DNA from: Nocardioides jishulii
GTDB taxonomy: Bacteria > Actinomycetota > Actinomycetes > Propionibacteriales > Nocardioidaceae
Assembly: GCF_006007965.1 (NCBI RefSeq)
Contig: NZ_CP040748.1
Span: 682,001-746,000, forward strand
Length of the DNA stretch: 64,000 nucleotides
Direction: 5' to 3'
Shown here: positions 8,786-17,926 of the stretch, piece by piece
How positions within the stretch are numbered: position 1 is the stretch's first letter
How the letters are laid out: each line of letters starts with the position of its first letter
Notes under the pieces: model-generated
Told to the model about the DNA's origin: nothing
Database searches by the model: none
Seen by the model: the letters and a program-made list of their open reading frames with translations, nothing else
Translations under genes and position numbers: made by a program

Positions 8786-9511
8786 GTGACCCAGCCCCGC
8801 GTTCGTCGTCCGCTCGTCCCCGGCCTCGCTGTCGTGGCGATGATGGCTGTCCTCACCGGCTGCAGTGACGGCGCAGTGACCACGACGGGCACCGCTCCAG
8901 GGGCGGCAGCCCAGGTGGGTGACGTCACGATCACCCAGTCGAAGGTCGACCGCACCGCTCGGGCGATCTGTGACGACCTCGAGCCGCAGCTGGCCGAGGA
9001 GGGCCCTGTGGCCCTCATCCAGGTCAAGCAGTACGCGCTCAACCTGCTGACCGCCCGCGCCCAGGCCGAGCAGATCGCCGACGAGTACGACGTGAAGCCC
9101 GACCCGGCGGTCACCCGCGACCTGGCCCAGTGGAAGACGCAGGCCGAGCGGGTGCCCGAGGACCTGCGCGACGACTTCGCCACCGCCATGAACACCGAGG
9201 CGCTGCTCTCCTCCGTGCTCACCGAAGCCGGCGCCAAGGCGCTCGCCGACGACGGCGTGAGCAACCCGTCGCAGGAGGAGGTCCAGCAGGCCGGGTCCGA
9301 GATCTTCGCGACGTGGGCTGACAACGCCGACGTCAAGATCGACCCGCGCTACGAAGCCGCTGTCCGTGAGGGAGTCCTGCAGCCCACGCGTACGTCGCTC
9401 TCGGTGCCTGCGAGCAAGCGCGCGGTGCAGGCGTGGGCCCAGGTCAACGACCGCGAGAACGCCTCGCCCGAGTACGTCGACAGCCTGCCCACGTCGCAGC
9501 GGTGCGGCTGA
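8786..9511 (+). CDS. SurA-N-like lipoprotein
   Basis: 241 residues from GTG 8786, 11 bases after the mfd stop. The N-terminus has Arg-rich start, a hydrophobic stretch and the lipobox LTGC with Cys at residue 27, so it should be lipidated and held on the outer face of the membrane. The rest is helical and charged (VGDVTITQSKVDRT and following) and resembles the N-terminal domain of SurA/PpiC-type chaperones, without a visible parvulin domain. A role in folding of exported proteins is an inference. A lipoprotein gene in the mfd-mazG-eno neighbourhood is typical of actinobacteria. Confidence 0.8.
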   Translation: MTQPRVRRPLVPGLAVVAMMAVLTGCSDGAVTTTGTAPGAAAQVGDVTITQSKVDRTARAICDDLEPQLAEEGPVALIQVKQYALNLLTARAQAEQIADEYDVKPDPAVTRDLAQWKTQAERVPEDLRDDFATAMNTEALLSSVLTEAGAKALADDGVSNPSQEEVQQAGSEIFATWADNADVKIDPRYEAAVREGVLQPTRTSLSVPASKRAVQAWAQVNDRENASPEYVDSLPTSQRCG

Positions 9512-9529
9512 TCGGGACGAGCCCTCGCC

Positions 9530-10183
9530 GTGGACGCTGAGCAGCCGCCCCTCGTTGCGTTCGCCGACCTCATGCGCCACCTGCGCACGGCGTGCGCCTG
9601 GAAGGCGGAGCAGACCCACGCCAGCCTGACCCGGCACCTCCTCGAGGAGACGTACGAGACCCTCGAGGCGATCGAGCTGGGCGAGGCGACGGGGGAGTGG
9701 GCCCACCTGCGCGAGGAGCTCGGCGACCTGCTGCTCCAGGTCTACTTCCACGCGGTGGTGGCCGAGGAGAAGGGCGAGTTCACGCTCGACGAAGTGGTGC
9801 AGGGCATCCACGACAAGATGGTGCGCCGCAACCCCCACGTCTTCGGGCCGCAGGCCGGCCAGGCGCTGACCCCGGACCAGATCAACGACCTCTGGCAGGA
9901 GGCCAAGGCCCGGGAGAAGGCTGACGTCGGCGAGGCAGCGCCGACCGTGCCGTCGGGGCCCGAGCTGGCAGCGGGTCTCCCGCCGGGTCTTCCCGCCCTG
10001 CTGTGGGCCGACAAGGTCGCCGACCGGGCGGAGCGCGCCGGGCAGCCGCTCACCGTCGACCCGGACGACGCAGGCGACTCCGCGCCGCTGGGCGACCGTC
10101 TCCTCGCCCTGGTCCTGGAGGCCCGGGCCGCCGGGATTGACCCGGAGCAGGCGCTGCGCGACGCGGTACGCACGCGGCTCTGA
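9530..10183 (+). CDS. mazG: MazG nucleotide pyrophosphohydrolase
   Basis: 217 residues from GTG 9530. MazG hydrolyses nucleoside triphosphates to monophosphate and pyrophosphate and helps clean the nucleotide pool. The metal-binding pattern is present once: EETYE near residues 39-43 and EELGD near 63-67, within the helical LLLQVYFHA region. E. coli MazG is about 263 residues with two such domains, so this is the shorter form with one domain and a diverged C-terminal part. The usual CPWD before QTH is CAWK here. It lies 18 bases after the lipoprotein gene and before eno. Confidence 0.9.
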   Translation: MDAEQPPLVAFADLMRHLRTACAWKAEQTHASLTRHLLEETYETLEAIELGEATGEWAHLREELGDLLLQVYFHAVVAEEKGEFTLDEVVQGIHDKMVRRNPHVFGPQAGQALTPDQINDLWQEAKAREKADVGEAAPTVPSGPELAAGLPPGLPALLWADKVADRAERAGQPLTVDPDDAGDSAPLGDRLLALVLEARAAGIDPEQALRDAVRTRL

Positions 10184-10272
10184 GCCCAGGTCCTGCGGCG
10201 GCTCGGCGACGGTTCCGGCACCCACTCCGCCACGCCCGCCGTCAGGGGCGAGAGGCGTACGCCGACCACCCG

Positions 10273-11629
<1,357 letters not shown>

Positions 11630-11650
11630 TCGGGGGACAATCGTCTCCTG

Positions 11651-12298
11651 ATGACGCAACGACGTACGTCCCCCACTCCCGGGGGTAGCCGGCGACCCGG
11701 CCAGCGGGGTGCATCCCCGCGGGCACGGGTCGCCGTGTCGTCTCGCGGCGAGTCCGCCAGCGAGTCCACCGGCAGCGGTCCCGGGCGCAGCTCCGCCGCG
11801 GCTCGCGGACCGCGTACGGTGGCCAGCCGGCCGCCGCAGCCGCCGGGCACCCGCTTCACCAGCCGGGCGGCGATCCTGCTGCTCGTGGTGCTGGTCCTCG
11901 GCGTCTCGTACGCCTCCTCCCTGCGCGCCTACCTCGACCAGCGCGCCACGATCGAGAGCACGAAGGCCGAGATCGCGCAGTCGGAGAAGGCGATCGCCGA
12001 GCTGGAGCGCGAGAAGCGCCGCTGGTCCGACGACGCCTACGTGAAGGCCCAGGCCCGCCAGCACCTCGGCTACCTGATGCCGGGCGAGACCGGCTACCAG
12101 GTGCTCGACGAGAACGGGGAGCCGCTCGACAGCGTCGCGGCGCTCGCCGATCCCGACGAGGTCATCAAGGAGGAGCCGGTGGCGTGGTGGGAGACTGTGT
12201 GGACCTCGGTCGAGCTGGCGGGCAACCCGCCCCCGGCCCGGCCCACCGCCCCGAAGGTCATCGACGGCGTGAAGAAGAACGAGCAGGAGAAGCAGTGA
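11651..12298 (+). CDS. ftsB: Septum formation initiator, FtsB/DivIC family
   Basis: 215 residues. A long Arg/Ser/Pro-rich cytoplasmic N-terminus (about 1-68) precedes one membrane helix (about 72-92, AILLLVVLVLGVSYA) and a coiled coil (about 95-130, with repeated E/K/L heptads). The sequence QARQHLGYLMPGE after the coil is typical of the family. These bitopic proteins act in the FtsB-FtsL-FtsQ subcomplex of the divisome. It follows eno by 21 bases and overlaps the DUF501 gene by 4 bases, which suggests translational coupling. This order is conserved in actinobacteria. Confidence 0.9.
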   Translation: MTQRRTSPTPGGSRRPGQRGASPRARVAVSSRGESASESTGSGPGRSSAAARGPRTVASRPPQPPGTRFTSRAAILLLVVLVLGVSYASSLRAYLDQRATIESTKAEIAQSEKAIAELEREKRRWSDDAYVKAQARQHLGYLMPGETGYQVLDENGEPLDSVAALADPDEVIKEEPVAWWETVWTSVELAGNPPPARPTAPKVIDGVKKNEQEKQ

Positions 12299-12822
12299 TC
12301 GAGCAGGCCGACGTCGAGGCGATCGAGCAACAGCTGGGCCGTACGCCCCGCGGGATCGCCGAGGTGGGCCACCGCTGCCCCTGCGGCAACCCCGACGTGG
12401 TGACCACCGAGCCGCGTCTGCCAGGAGGCACGCCGTTCCCCACGACCTACTACCTGACGTGCCCCAAGGCCGCCTCGAAGATCGGGACGCTGGAGGGGAG
12501 TGGCCTGATGAAGGAGATGCAGGAGCGCCTGGGCGCCGACCCGGAGCTGGCGGCCGCCTACCGGCGGGCCCACGAGCGCTACCTCGCGGCGCGGGCCGAG
12601 ATCGGCGCCGCGGCCGGGCTCGACGTGCCCGAGATCGAGGGGATCTCCGCCGGCGGCATGCCCGACCGCGTGAAGTGCCTGCACGTGCTCGCCGGCCAGT
12701 CGCTGGCCCAGGGACGTGGCGTCAACCCGCTGGGCGACGAGGTCCTCGACCTGCTGGGCGAGTGGTGGGCCGACGGCCCCTGCGTCGGGTCGTGTGACGC
12801 CGACGCTCCCGCCCAGGAGTGA
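12295..12822 (+). CDS. DUF501 family protein
   Basis: 175 residues from GTG 12295, which overlaps the ftsB stop by 4 bases; the open frame reaches further back but only inside ftsB. Characteristic DUF501 features: an N-terminal LGRTPRGIAEVGHRCPCGNPDVV with paired Cys, the Pro/Thr stretch PFPTTYYLTCPKA, and a C-terminal DRVKCLHVLAGQSLA region with Cys and His. The Cys/His spacing suggests metal binding, but the biochemical role is unknown. It is coupled to ppx by another 4-base overlap. Confidence 0.88.
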   Translation: MIEQADVEAIEQQLGRTPRGIAEVGHRCPCGNPDVVTTEPRLPGGTPFPTTYYLTCPKAASKIGTLEGSGLMKEMQERLGADPELAAAYRRAHERYLAARAEIGAAAGLDVPEIEGISAGGMPDRVKCLHVLAGQSLAQGRGVNPLGDEVLDLLGEWWADGPCVGSCDADAPAQE

Positions 12823-13754
12823 CGCGGTGGCGACCATCGCCCGCCATCGACTGCGGCACCAACACGATCAAGCTGCTGATCGGCGACCTGCCGCAGGTGG
12901 CCGTGCGCCAGACCCGCATGGTCCGCCTGGGTCAGGGCGTCGACGCCACCGGCGAGCTGCACCCGGACGCCCTGGAGCGCGCCTTCGCGGCGCTCGACGA
13001 GTACGCGGTGCTCATCGCCGAGCACGGGGTCACTCCCGACCGCATCCGCTTCTGCGCCACCTCCGCGACCCGGGACGCCTCCAACGCAGCGGTCTTCGCG
13101 GAGGGCGTCCAGGCCCGGCTCGGTGTCCGTCCCGAGGTCATCCCGGGGGCGGAGGAGGCGCAGCTGGCCTACTCCGGCGCCATCCGCGGGCTGGCCGGCG
13201 AGGTCGCCCACCCCGTGCTGGTCATCGACATCGGTGGCGGCTCCACCGAGCTGATCCTCGGCGACGCCGACGGCCCGGTGGCCGCGCACTCGGCCGACAT
13301 CGGCTCGGTGCGTCTGGCTGAGCGTCACCTGCACTCCGACCCGTCCGCGCCGGACGAGGTCGCCGCCTGCGTGGCCGACATCGAGGCGGCCCTCGACGCT
13401 GCCGAGGCAGCCGGCGTCGACATCTCCGCGGCCACCACCGTGGTCGGCATCGCGGGCACCTGCACCACGATCGCAGCGGGCGTGCTGATGCTTCCGGCGT
13501 ACGACGCCGACGCGGTCGACCACGCCGTCCTCCCGGTGGCCTCCGCGCGGGAGTTCTGCGCCGACCTGGTGGCCGCCACGACGGCCGAGCGGCGGGCGCT
13601 GCCCTTCATGCACCCGGGTCGCGCCGACGTGATCGACGCCGGCGCGCTGATCATGGACCGGATCCTGGCGCGGGTGAGCGTGGACACCTGGACGGTGTCG
13701 GAGGCGGACATCCTCGAGGGAATTGCCTGGTCGGTCCACCGACGAGTGGGTTGA
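12819..13754 (+). CDS. ppx: Ppx/GppA family phosphatase
   Basis: 311 residues from GTG 12819, overlapping the DUF501 stop. The sugar-kinase/Hsp70-fold signatures are clear: AIDCGTNTIKLLI (phosphate 1), SATRDASN, VIDIGGGSTELI (phosphate 2) and GIAGTCTTIAA. These enzymes hydrolyse polyphosphate or pppGpp; the short actinobacterial form has only the catalytic core. The last seven codons and the stop are made of the first copy of a 25-bp tandem repeat, so the C-terminus SVHRRVG may be recent. It is the fourth gene of the eno-ftsB-DUF501-ppx run. Confidence 0.92.
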   Translation: MTRWRPSPAIDCGTNTIKLLIGDLPQVAVRQTRMVRLGQGVDATGELHPDALERAFAALDEYAVLIAEHGVTPDRIRFCATSATRDASNAAVFAEGVQARLGVRPEVIPGAEEAQLAYSGAIRGLAGEVAHPVLVIDIGGGSTELILGDADGPVAAHSADIGSVRLAERHLHSDPSAPDEVAACVADIEAALDAAEAAGVDISAATTVVGIAGTCTTIAAGVLMLPAYDADAVDHAVLPVASAREFCADLVAATTAERRALPFMHPGRADVIDAGALIMDRILARVSVDTWTVSEADILEGIAWSVHRRVG

Positions 13755-13805
13755 GTCGGTCCACCGACGAGTGGGTTGAGTCGGTCCACCGACGAGTGGG
13801 CTGAC
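13731..13805. repeat. Three tandem copies of a 25-bp repeat
   Basis: Three head-to-tail copies start at 13731, 13756 and 13781. The first two are identical; the third ends in CTGAC instead of TTGAG. The first copy encodes the last residues and stop codon of ppx; the others are noncoding. The unit contains CCAC...GTGG, a short dyad. Confidence 0.95.
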
Positions 13806-13828
13806 GCCGTCCGGGGCAGGGTGGTGGG

Positions 13829-14665
13829 GTGAGCGTCCCGTTGCCGCACCCCCTCACGGGTGAACTCTTCGAGTCGCCGGTCCCGCCGGGCACCGGGTGG
13901 CCGGAGGATCCTGCGTCGGCCGACACGCCGGTCGCCCGTTCGGCCGAGGACGTACGCCGCCTGGCCGCGACGGCTGGCCTGGCCGAGGTCGAGGCACAGG
14001 TGAGCGTCTGCGCCGCCTGCCCGCGGCTCGTCGCGTGGCGCGAGACGGTGGCGCAGGAGAAGCGGACGTCCTTCGCCGACCAGCCCTACTGGGGGCGGCC
14101 GATCCCGGGCTGGGGCGACCCGGAGGCGCGGATCCTCATCGTGGGTCTGGCGCCCGCCGCCAACGGCGGCAACCGGACCGGGCGGGTCTTCACCGGCGAC
14201 CCGAGTGGCGACTGGCTCTTCGCCAGCCTGCACCGGGTGGGCCTGGCGGCGCAGGCGACGTCGGTGCATGCCGGCGACGGTCAGCGCCTGGCGGGAGCGC
14301 GGATGGTGGCGCGGGTGCGGTGCGCGCCGCCGCAGAACAAGCCGACGCCGGCAGAGCGCGACGCCTGTGCACCGTGGATCGACCGGGAGATCGCCCTGCT
14401 GCGTCCCACGGTGCGGGTCGTCGTGGCGCTCGGGGCCTACGGATGGGGTGGTGCTCTCGACGCCCTGGCGGGAGGCGGGGTGTCGCTGCCGAGGCCGCGC
14501 CCCAGCTTCGGTCACGGACACGAGGTCGAGCTGGACGGCATCACCCTGATCGGTTGCTTCCATCCCTCGCCACACAACACCTTCACGCGCCGGCTGACCC
14601 CGCAGATGACCGACGAGGTGTTCCTCCGGGCCCGCGAGCTGGCCGGGATCCCCGCAGAGACATGA
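13829..14665 (+). CDS. udgB: Uracil-DNA glycosylase family 5 (UdgB type)
   Basis: 278 residues from GTG 13829. It removes uracil, and in this family often hypoxanthine, from DNA. Family 4/5 marks: Fe-S cysteines CAACPRL (about residues 58-64) and further Cys in RVRCAPP and RDACAPW. Motif I reads GLAPAANGGNRTGRVFTGD, where Ala-rich GLAPA without the polar catalytic residue of other families is typical of family 5. Motif III is GCFHPSPHNTFTRRLT. The start is close behind the tandem repeats and no clear Shine-Dalgarno is seen, so the exact N-terminus is less certain. Confidence 0.92.
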   Translation: MSVPLPHPLTGELFESPVPPGTGWPEDPASADTPVARSAEDVRRLAATAGLAEVEAQVSVCAACPRLVAWRETVAQEKRTSFADQPYWGRPIPGWGDPEARILIVGLAPAANGGNRTGRVFTGDPSGDWLFASLHRVGLAAQATSVHAGDGQRLAGARMVARVRCAPPQNKPTPAERDACAPWIDREIALLRPTVRVVVALGAYGWGGALDALAGGGVSLPRPRPSFGHGHEVELDGITLIGCFHPSPHNTFTRRLTPQMTDEVFLRARELAGIPAET

Positions 14666-14730
14666 GGGGCCGGGGTGAACATCGCGAAAAGGATGGACGC
14701 ACTGGTTCCTCGGGGATGAGCATGTGACCC

Positions 14731-15654
14731 ATGCCCCTGAAGGACTCACTGCTCGCCGTCCTCGTGGCCATCATCTGGGGCGTCAACTTCGTCGTCATCG
14801 AGCGTGGGCTCGAGGACGTCCCGCCGTTGCTCTTCCTGACGATGCGGTTCGTCCTGGTCGCACTGCCGGCGATCTTCCTCGTCGCCCGCCCACCGGTGCC
14901 GTGGCCACTCGTGGTCCAGGTCGGCCTCTTCATGAGCCTGGGCCAGTTCGGGCTGCTCTACACCGCGATCGCCCTGGGCATGCCGCCCGGCCTGGCCTCG
15001 CTCGTCCTCCAGGCACAGGTCGTGCTGACCGTGGTCTTCGCCGCGGTCCGCCTGCACGAACGACCGAGCGGGCGCCAGCTCGTGGGCGTCATCCTCGGCG
15101 CAGTGGGCCTGGGGGTGGTGGCGCTGGGGCGCAGTGCGGCGACGCCCGGCCTGGCCCTCCTCCTGACGCTGGCGGCGGCGACCTCCTGGGCGTGCGGCAA
15201 CGTGGTCGCGCGCCGGGTCGGGCCGAGCTCGGGCCTGTCGATGACGGTGTGGTCGGCGCTCGTGGTGCCGGTGCCGTTGTTCGGACTGAGCCTGCTCGTC
15301 GAGGGCCCGCACGAGGTCGCCGCCGCGCTGACCCACCTGTCCTGGGAGGCGCTGGCCTCGACGGCCTACACCGCCGTACTGGCCTCGTGGGTCGGCTACG
15401 GCCTGTGGAACTCCCTGCTCGGCCGGCACCGCGCCTCGGCCGTGGTGCCCTTCACCCTCCTGGTCCCTCCGGTCGGGATGACGGCTGCCTGGCTGGTCAA
15501 GGGCGAGGTGCCCAACGCTGCCGAGGCGGTCGGAGGCGCGTTGCTCCTGGCGGGCGTCGCGGCGGTCGCGCTCGGGGGTGGCGGTCGTACGAGGGCCACG
15601 CCCGGCGCGGCGTCGAATGCGGGTCCTGCGCACCGGACCGCGGGTGTCGGGTGA
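14731..15654 (+). CDS. EamA/DMT family transporter
   Basis: 307 residues with ten predicted membrane helices in two repeats of five, the EamA layout. The first helix has the family string AIIWGVNFVVIERGL with W-G-x-N; the second half starts around TLAAATSWACGNVVARR. Such proteins export or import amino acids, nucleosides or other metabolites; the substrate cannot be read from the sequence. The C-terminal tail after residue 285 is soluble and low-complexity. The gene lies 66 bases after udgB and 11 bases before the ACT-domain gene. Confidence 0.9.
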   Translation: MPLKDSLLAVLVAIIWGVNFVVIERGLEDVPPLLFLTMRFVLVALPAIFLVARPPVPWPLVVQVGLFMSLGQFGLLYTAIALGMPPGLASLVLQAQVVLTVVFAAVRLHERPSGRQLVGVILGAVGLGVVALGRSAATPGLALLLTLAAATSWACGNVVARRVGPSSGLSMTVWSALVVPVPLFGLSLLVEGPHEVAAALTHLSWEALASTAYTAVLASWVGYGLWNSLLGRHRASAVVPFTLLVPPVGMTAAWLVKGEVPNAAEAVGGALLLAGVAAVALGGGGRTRATPGAASNAGPAHRTAGVG

Positions 15655-15664
15655 GAATGGGGCC

Positions 15665-16195
15665 ATGACTGACGCAGGGACACTCCACGCCATCACCGTC
15701 CTGGGGCACGACCGACCCGGGATCATCGCCTGGACGACCGACCGCCTCGCAGCGCTCGGGTTGAACCTCGAGGACTCCTCGATGACGCTCCTGCGCGGCC
15801 ACTTCGCGATGACGCTGGTCTGCGCCGGCGCGGTCTCGGGCGACGAGATCGCCGCTGCGCTGGCGCCCCTCGCCGCCGACGGCACCCTGACCGTCACGGT
15901 CGGCGAGGTCCCGCGCGAGGAGCTGCCCGCCGCCGCCGGCACCCAGTGGGTGCTGACCGTGCACGGCGGTGACCGCCCCGGGATCGTCTCCTCCGTCGTC
16001 GGCGTCGTCGCCGGCGTGGGGGGCAACATCACCGACCTCACCACGCGCCTCGCGGGCGAGCTCTACCTGGTGGTCGCCGAGGTCTCCCTGCCCGAGGGCG
16101 TGGACGGCGTCGCCCTGGAGGCCGACATCAAGGCCGCGGCGAGCGAGCTCGGCGTGGGGGCGACCCTGCGCGCCGTGGAGGCAGACGAGCTGTGA
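15665..16195 (+). CDS. Double ACT-domain protein (GcvR-like)
   Basis: 176 residues from ATG 15665. Two ACT domains are seen: about 7-78 (ITVLGHDRPGIIAWTTDRLA) and about 93-170 (LTVHGGDRPGIVSSVVGVVA), each with the D-R-P-G-I turn that binds amino acids. There is no catalytic domain. Related proteins include GcvR, a regulator of glycine cleavage, and the N-terminal regulatory part of some SerB proteins, so amino-acid sensing is likely but the target is unknown. It overlaps the def start by 4 bases. GAGAAT 6 bases before the ATG may serve as a weak -10. Confidence 0.85.
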   Translation: MTDAGTLHAITVLGHDRPGIIAWTTDRLAALGLNLEDSSMTLLRGHFAMTLVCAGAVSGDEIAAALAPLAADGTLTVTVGEVPREELPAAAGTQWVLTVHGGDRPGIVSSVVGVVAGVGGNITDLTTRLAGELYLVVAEVSLPEGVDGVALEADIKAAASELGVGATLRAVEADEL

Positions 16196-16755
16196 GCGCC
16201 ACGATCAACGAGCGTGTCGCCGCCTGGACGGAGGACGAGCTCGGGGTGACCGGCCGCGTCCTCGAGGTCGTCACGGCGCCGGCGCCGGTGCTCTCCACCG
16301 ACGGCGCGACGGTCGACCCGACCGACCCCGAGATCGTCCAGCTGGCCGCTGACCTGGTCGCGACCATGAGGGTCTCGCCCGGCTGCGTCGGTCTTGCCGC
16401 CCCGCAGGTCGGCGTGGGCGTCAAGGTCTTCTGCGTCGACGTCTCGCAGCATCCCAAGGCGCGTACGCACCACGGCACGTACGTCCTCTGCAACGCCGAG
16501 GTCGTCGAGTCGAGCCGCAACGAGAAGGCCCGCGAGGGCTGCATGAGCGTGCCCGACCTCACCGGTGACGTGAAGCGCGCCAGCCGCCTCCTCGTGCGCG
16601 GACAGCTGCCGGTGACGGGCGAGTGGGTCGAGATCCGCACCGACGCCTTCGAGGCGCGCTGCCTGCAGCACGAGATGGACCACTGCGACGGCTACCTGTT
16701 CCTCGACCGGGTCGCCGGGGCCCACGCGATCTACCAGCGCCAGACGTATCTGTGA
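16192..16755 (+). CDS. def: Peptide deformylase
   Basis: 187 residues from GTG 16192, overlapping the previous stop. It removes the formyl group from new N-termini at the ribosome exit. All three motifs are present: GCVGLAAPQ (64-72, GxGxAAxQ), EGCMSVP (115-121, EGCxS with the metal-binding Cys) and QHEMDH (159-164, HExxH metal ligands). The motif-2 Met in place of Leu and a slightly long N-terminus fit actinobacterial forms. It ends 21 bases before the tRNA gene. Confidence 0.96.
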   Translation: MSATINERVAAWTEDELGVTGRVLEVVTAPAPVLSTDGATVDPTDPEIVQLAADLVATMRVSPGCVGLAAPQVGVGVKVFCVDVSQHPKARTHHGTYVLCNAEVVESSRNEKAREGCMSVPDLTGDVKRASRLLVRGQLPVTGEWVEIRTDAFEARCLQHEMDHCDGYLFLDRVAGAHAIYQRQTYL

Positions 16756-16776
16756 TGCTGTGCGCGTGATCGCGTA

Positions 16777-16850
16777 GCCCCCGTGTCCCAATCGGCAGAG
16801 GAAGCCGTCTTAAAAACGGTTCAGTGTGGGTTCGAGTCCCACCGGGGGCA
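16777..16850 (+). tRNA. tRNA with anticodon UAA (tRNA-Leu)
   Basis: 74 bases. Acceptor arms GCCCCCG and CGGGGGC, anticodon stem CCGT/ACGG with loop CTTAAAA giving anticodon TAA, T arm GTGGG/CCCAC with TTCGAGT, discriminator A. The 3' CCA is not encoded as such (ACCC follows). The variable region is only about 5 bases, while leucine tRNAs usually have a long variable arm, so identity rests on the anticodon. Confidence 0.88.
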
Positions 16851-16867
16851 CCCAGTGGCGGGTCCCG

Positions 16868-17842
16868 TCAGGGGCGCAGCAGCACCTTGCCGCGTCGACC
16901 CGGGCGGGCGTTGGCCGCCGCGGCCTGGTCGATCTGGTCGAGGCCGAAGACCGCTTCCGCGGTGAGGCGCAGCGTCCCGTCGGCGATCCGCGTCATCACC
17001 TCGGTGAAGCCGGCCTCGCGCTCCTGGCGCGTCATGGTGCCCATGAGCTTGGTCAACCAGAAGCCGCGCACCGTCTTGCCCTGGAAGAGCAGGTCGGCGA
17101 CGTTCAGCTCCACGGTGAGTGCGTCCATGGCGCCGAAGACGACGAGCTCGCCCCCGGGCGCCAGCAGGCTGAAGACCTGCCGCGAGGCGGGGCCGCCGAC
17201 GGAGTCGACGCCGGCCCTGATCGGGGCTCCGCCGGTCACCTCGGCGACCTGCGTACGCCAGTCGTCGGCGTCGGTGGCCACCACTCGGTCGATTCCGGCG
17301 GCGGCCAGCTCGTCGACCGCCGCGCCACGGCGTACGAGCCCGAGGACGTTGAGGCCACGGGCCCGGGCGATCATCGCGACGTAGCGCCCGACCGTCCCGT
17401 TGGCAGCGTTCTGGACGAGCCAGTCGCCCTCGGAGAGGCCGAGGGAGTTGAGGAGCGTGACGGCGCTGAAGGGCATGGCGAAGAGCTGGGCCGCTGCCTC
17501 GTCGGGCAGGTCGTCGGAGACCGGGATCAGGCCCGTGGCCGGGGCGATGAACCGTTCGGCCCAGGTGCCGACCGCGGAGGCGGCGACGCGCTGGCCGACC
17601 TCGACCGAGGTGACCCCCTCGCCGAGCGCCTCGACGATGCCCACGGCCTCGCTGCCCGCCCGGGCGGGCAGGTTCGGGCGGATGCCGTAGAGACCGGCGG
17701 CGGTGAGCAGGTCGTGGTTGTGCACGGCGGCCATGAGGGTGCGGACGCGGACCTCTCCGGGGCCGGGTTCGGGCAGCGGCACCTCCTCCACGGTGAGGAC
17801 CTGGCCGGGGTCGCCGAACGAGTGCTGGACGAGTGCGCGCAT
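16868..17842 (-). CDS. Zinc-type alcohol dehydrogenase / quinone oxidoreductase family protein
   Basis: 324 residues from ATG 17842; the frame is open 11 codons further but MRALVQHSFGDPGQVL is the normal family start. It is a medium-chain dehydrogenase/reductase with an N-terminal GroES-like part (GSEAVGIVEALGEGV) and a Rossmann NADPH domain beginning near residue 140 (VQNAANGTVGRYVAMIARARG). Structural and catalytic zinc cysteines are absent, as in the quinone oxidoreductase branch. The substrate is unknown. It converges on the tRNA/def side and diverges from the phytase-like gene, with a CACACT box 7 bases before its start. Confidence 0.88.
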   Translation of the reverse strand: MRALVQHSFGDPGQVLTVEEVPLPEPGPGEVRVRTLMAAVHNHDLLTAAGLYGIRPNLPARAGSEAVGIVEALGEGVTSVEVGQRVAASAVGTWAERFIAPATGLIPVSDDLPDEAAAQLFAMPFSAVTLLNSLGLSEGDWLVQNAANGTVGRYVAMIARARGLNVLGLVRRGAAVDELAAAGIDRVVATDADDWRTQVAEVTGGAPIRAGVDSVGGPASRQVFSLLAPGGELVVFGAMDALTVELNVADLLFQGKTVRGFWLTKLMGTMTRQEREAGFTEVMTRIADGTLRLTAEAVFGLDQIDQAAAANARPGRRGKVLLRP

Positions 17843-17849
17843 GTCGTGG

Positions 17850-17855
17850 AGTGTG
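17850..17855 (-). promoter_or_regulatory. Weak -10 element of a possible leaderless promoter
   Basis: On the minus strand CACACT lies 7 bases before ATG 17842. The same CACACT box with 6-base spacing precedes the starts at 28848 and 37870. Confidence 0.35.
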
Positions 17856-17914
17856 GCAGCCGCGTCAAGGCGCACTCCCCAAATTCAAGGGTGTGAGCGA
17901 CCCCCACCCCTGAC

Positions 17915-17920
17915 TACCGT
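17915..17920 (+). promoter_or_regulatory. -10 element of a leaderless promoter (phytase-like gene)
   Basis: TACCGT lies 6 bases before ATG 17927; no Shine-Dalgarno is present. This supports 17927 rather than the later Met codons as start. Confidence 0.5.
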
Positions 17921-17926
17921 TGGCGG

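Noticed and set aside
12819..12850. Frameshift at the start of ppx because a second GTG (12828) opens another frame
   Set aside because: The frame from GTG 12819 gives AIDCGTNTIKLLI directly and overlaps the upstream stop in the same way as the neighbouring genes.
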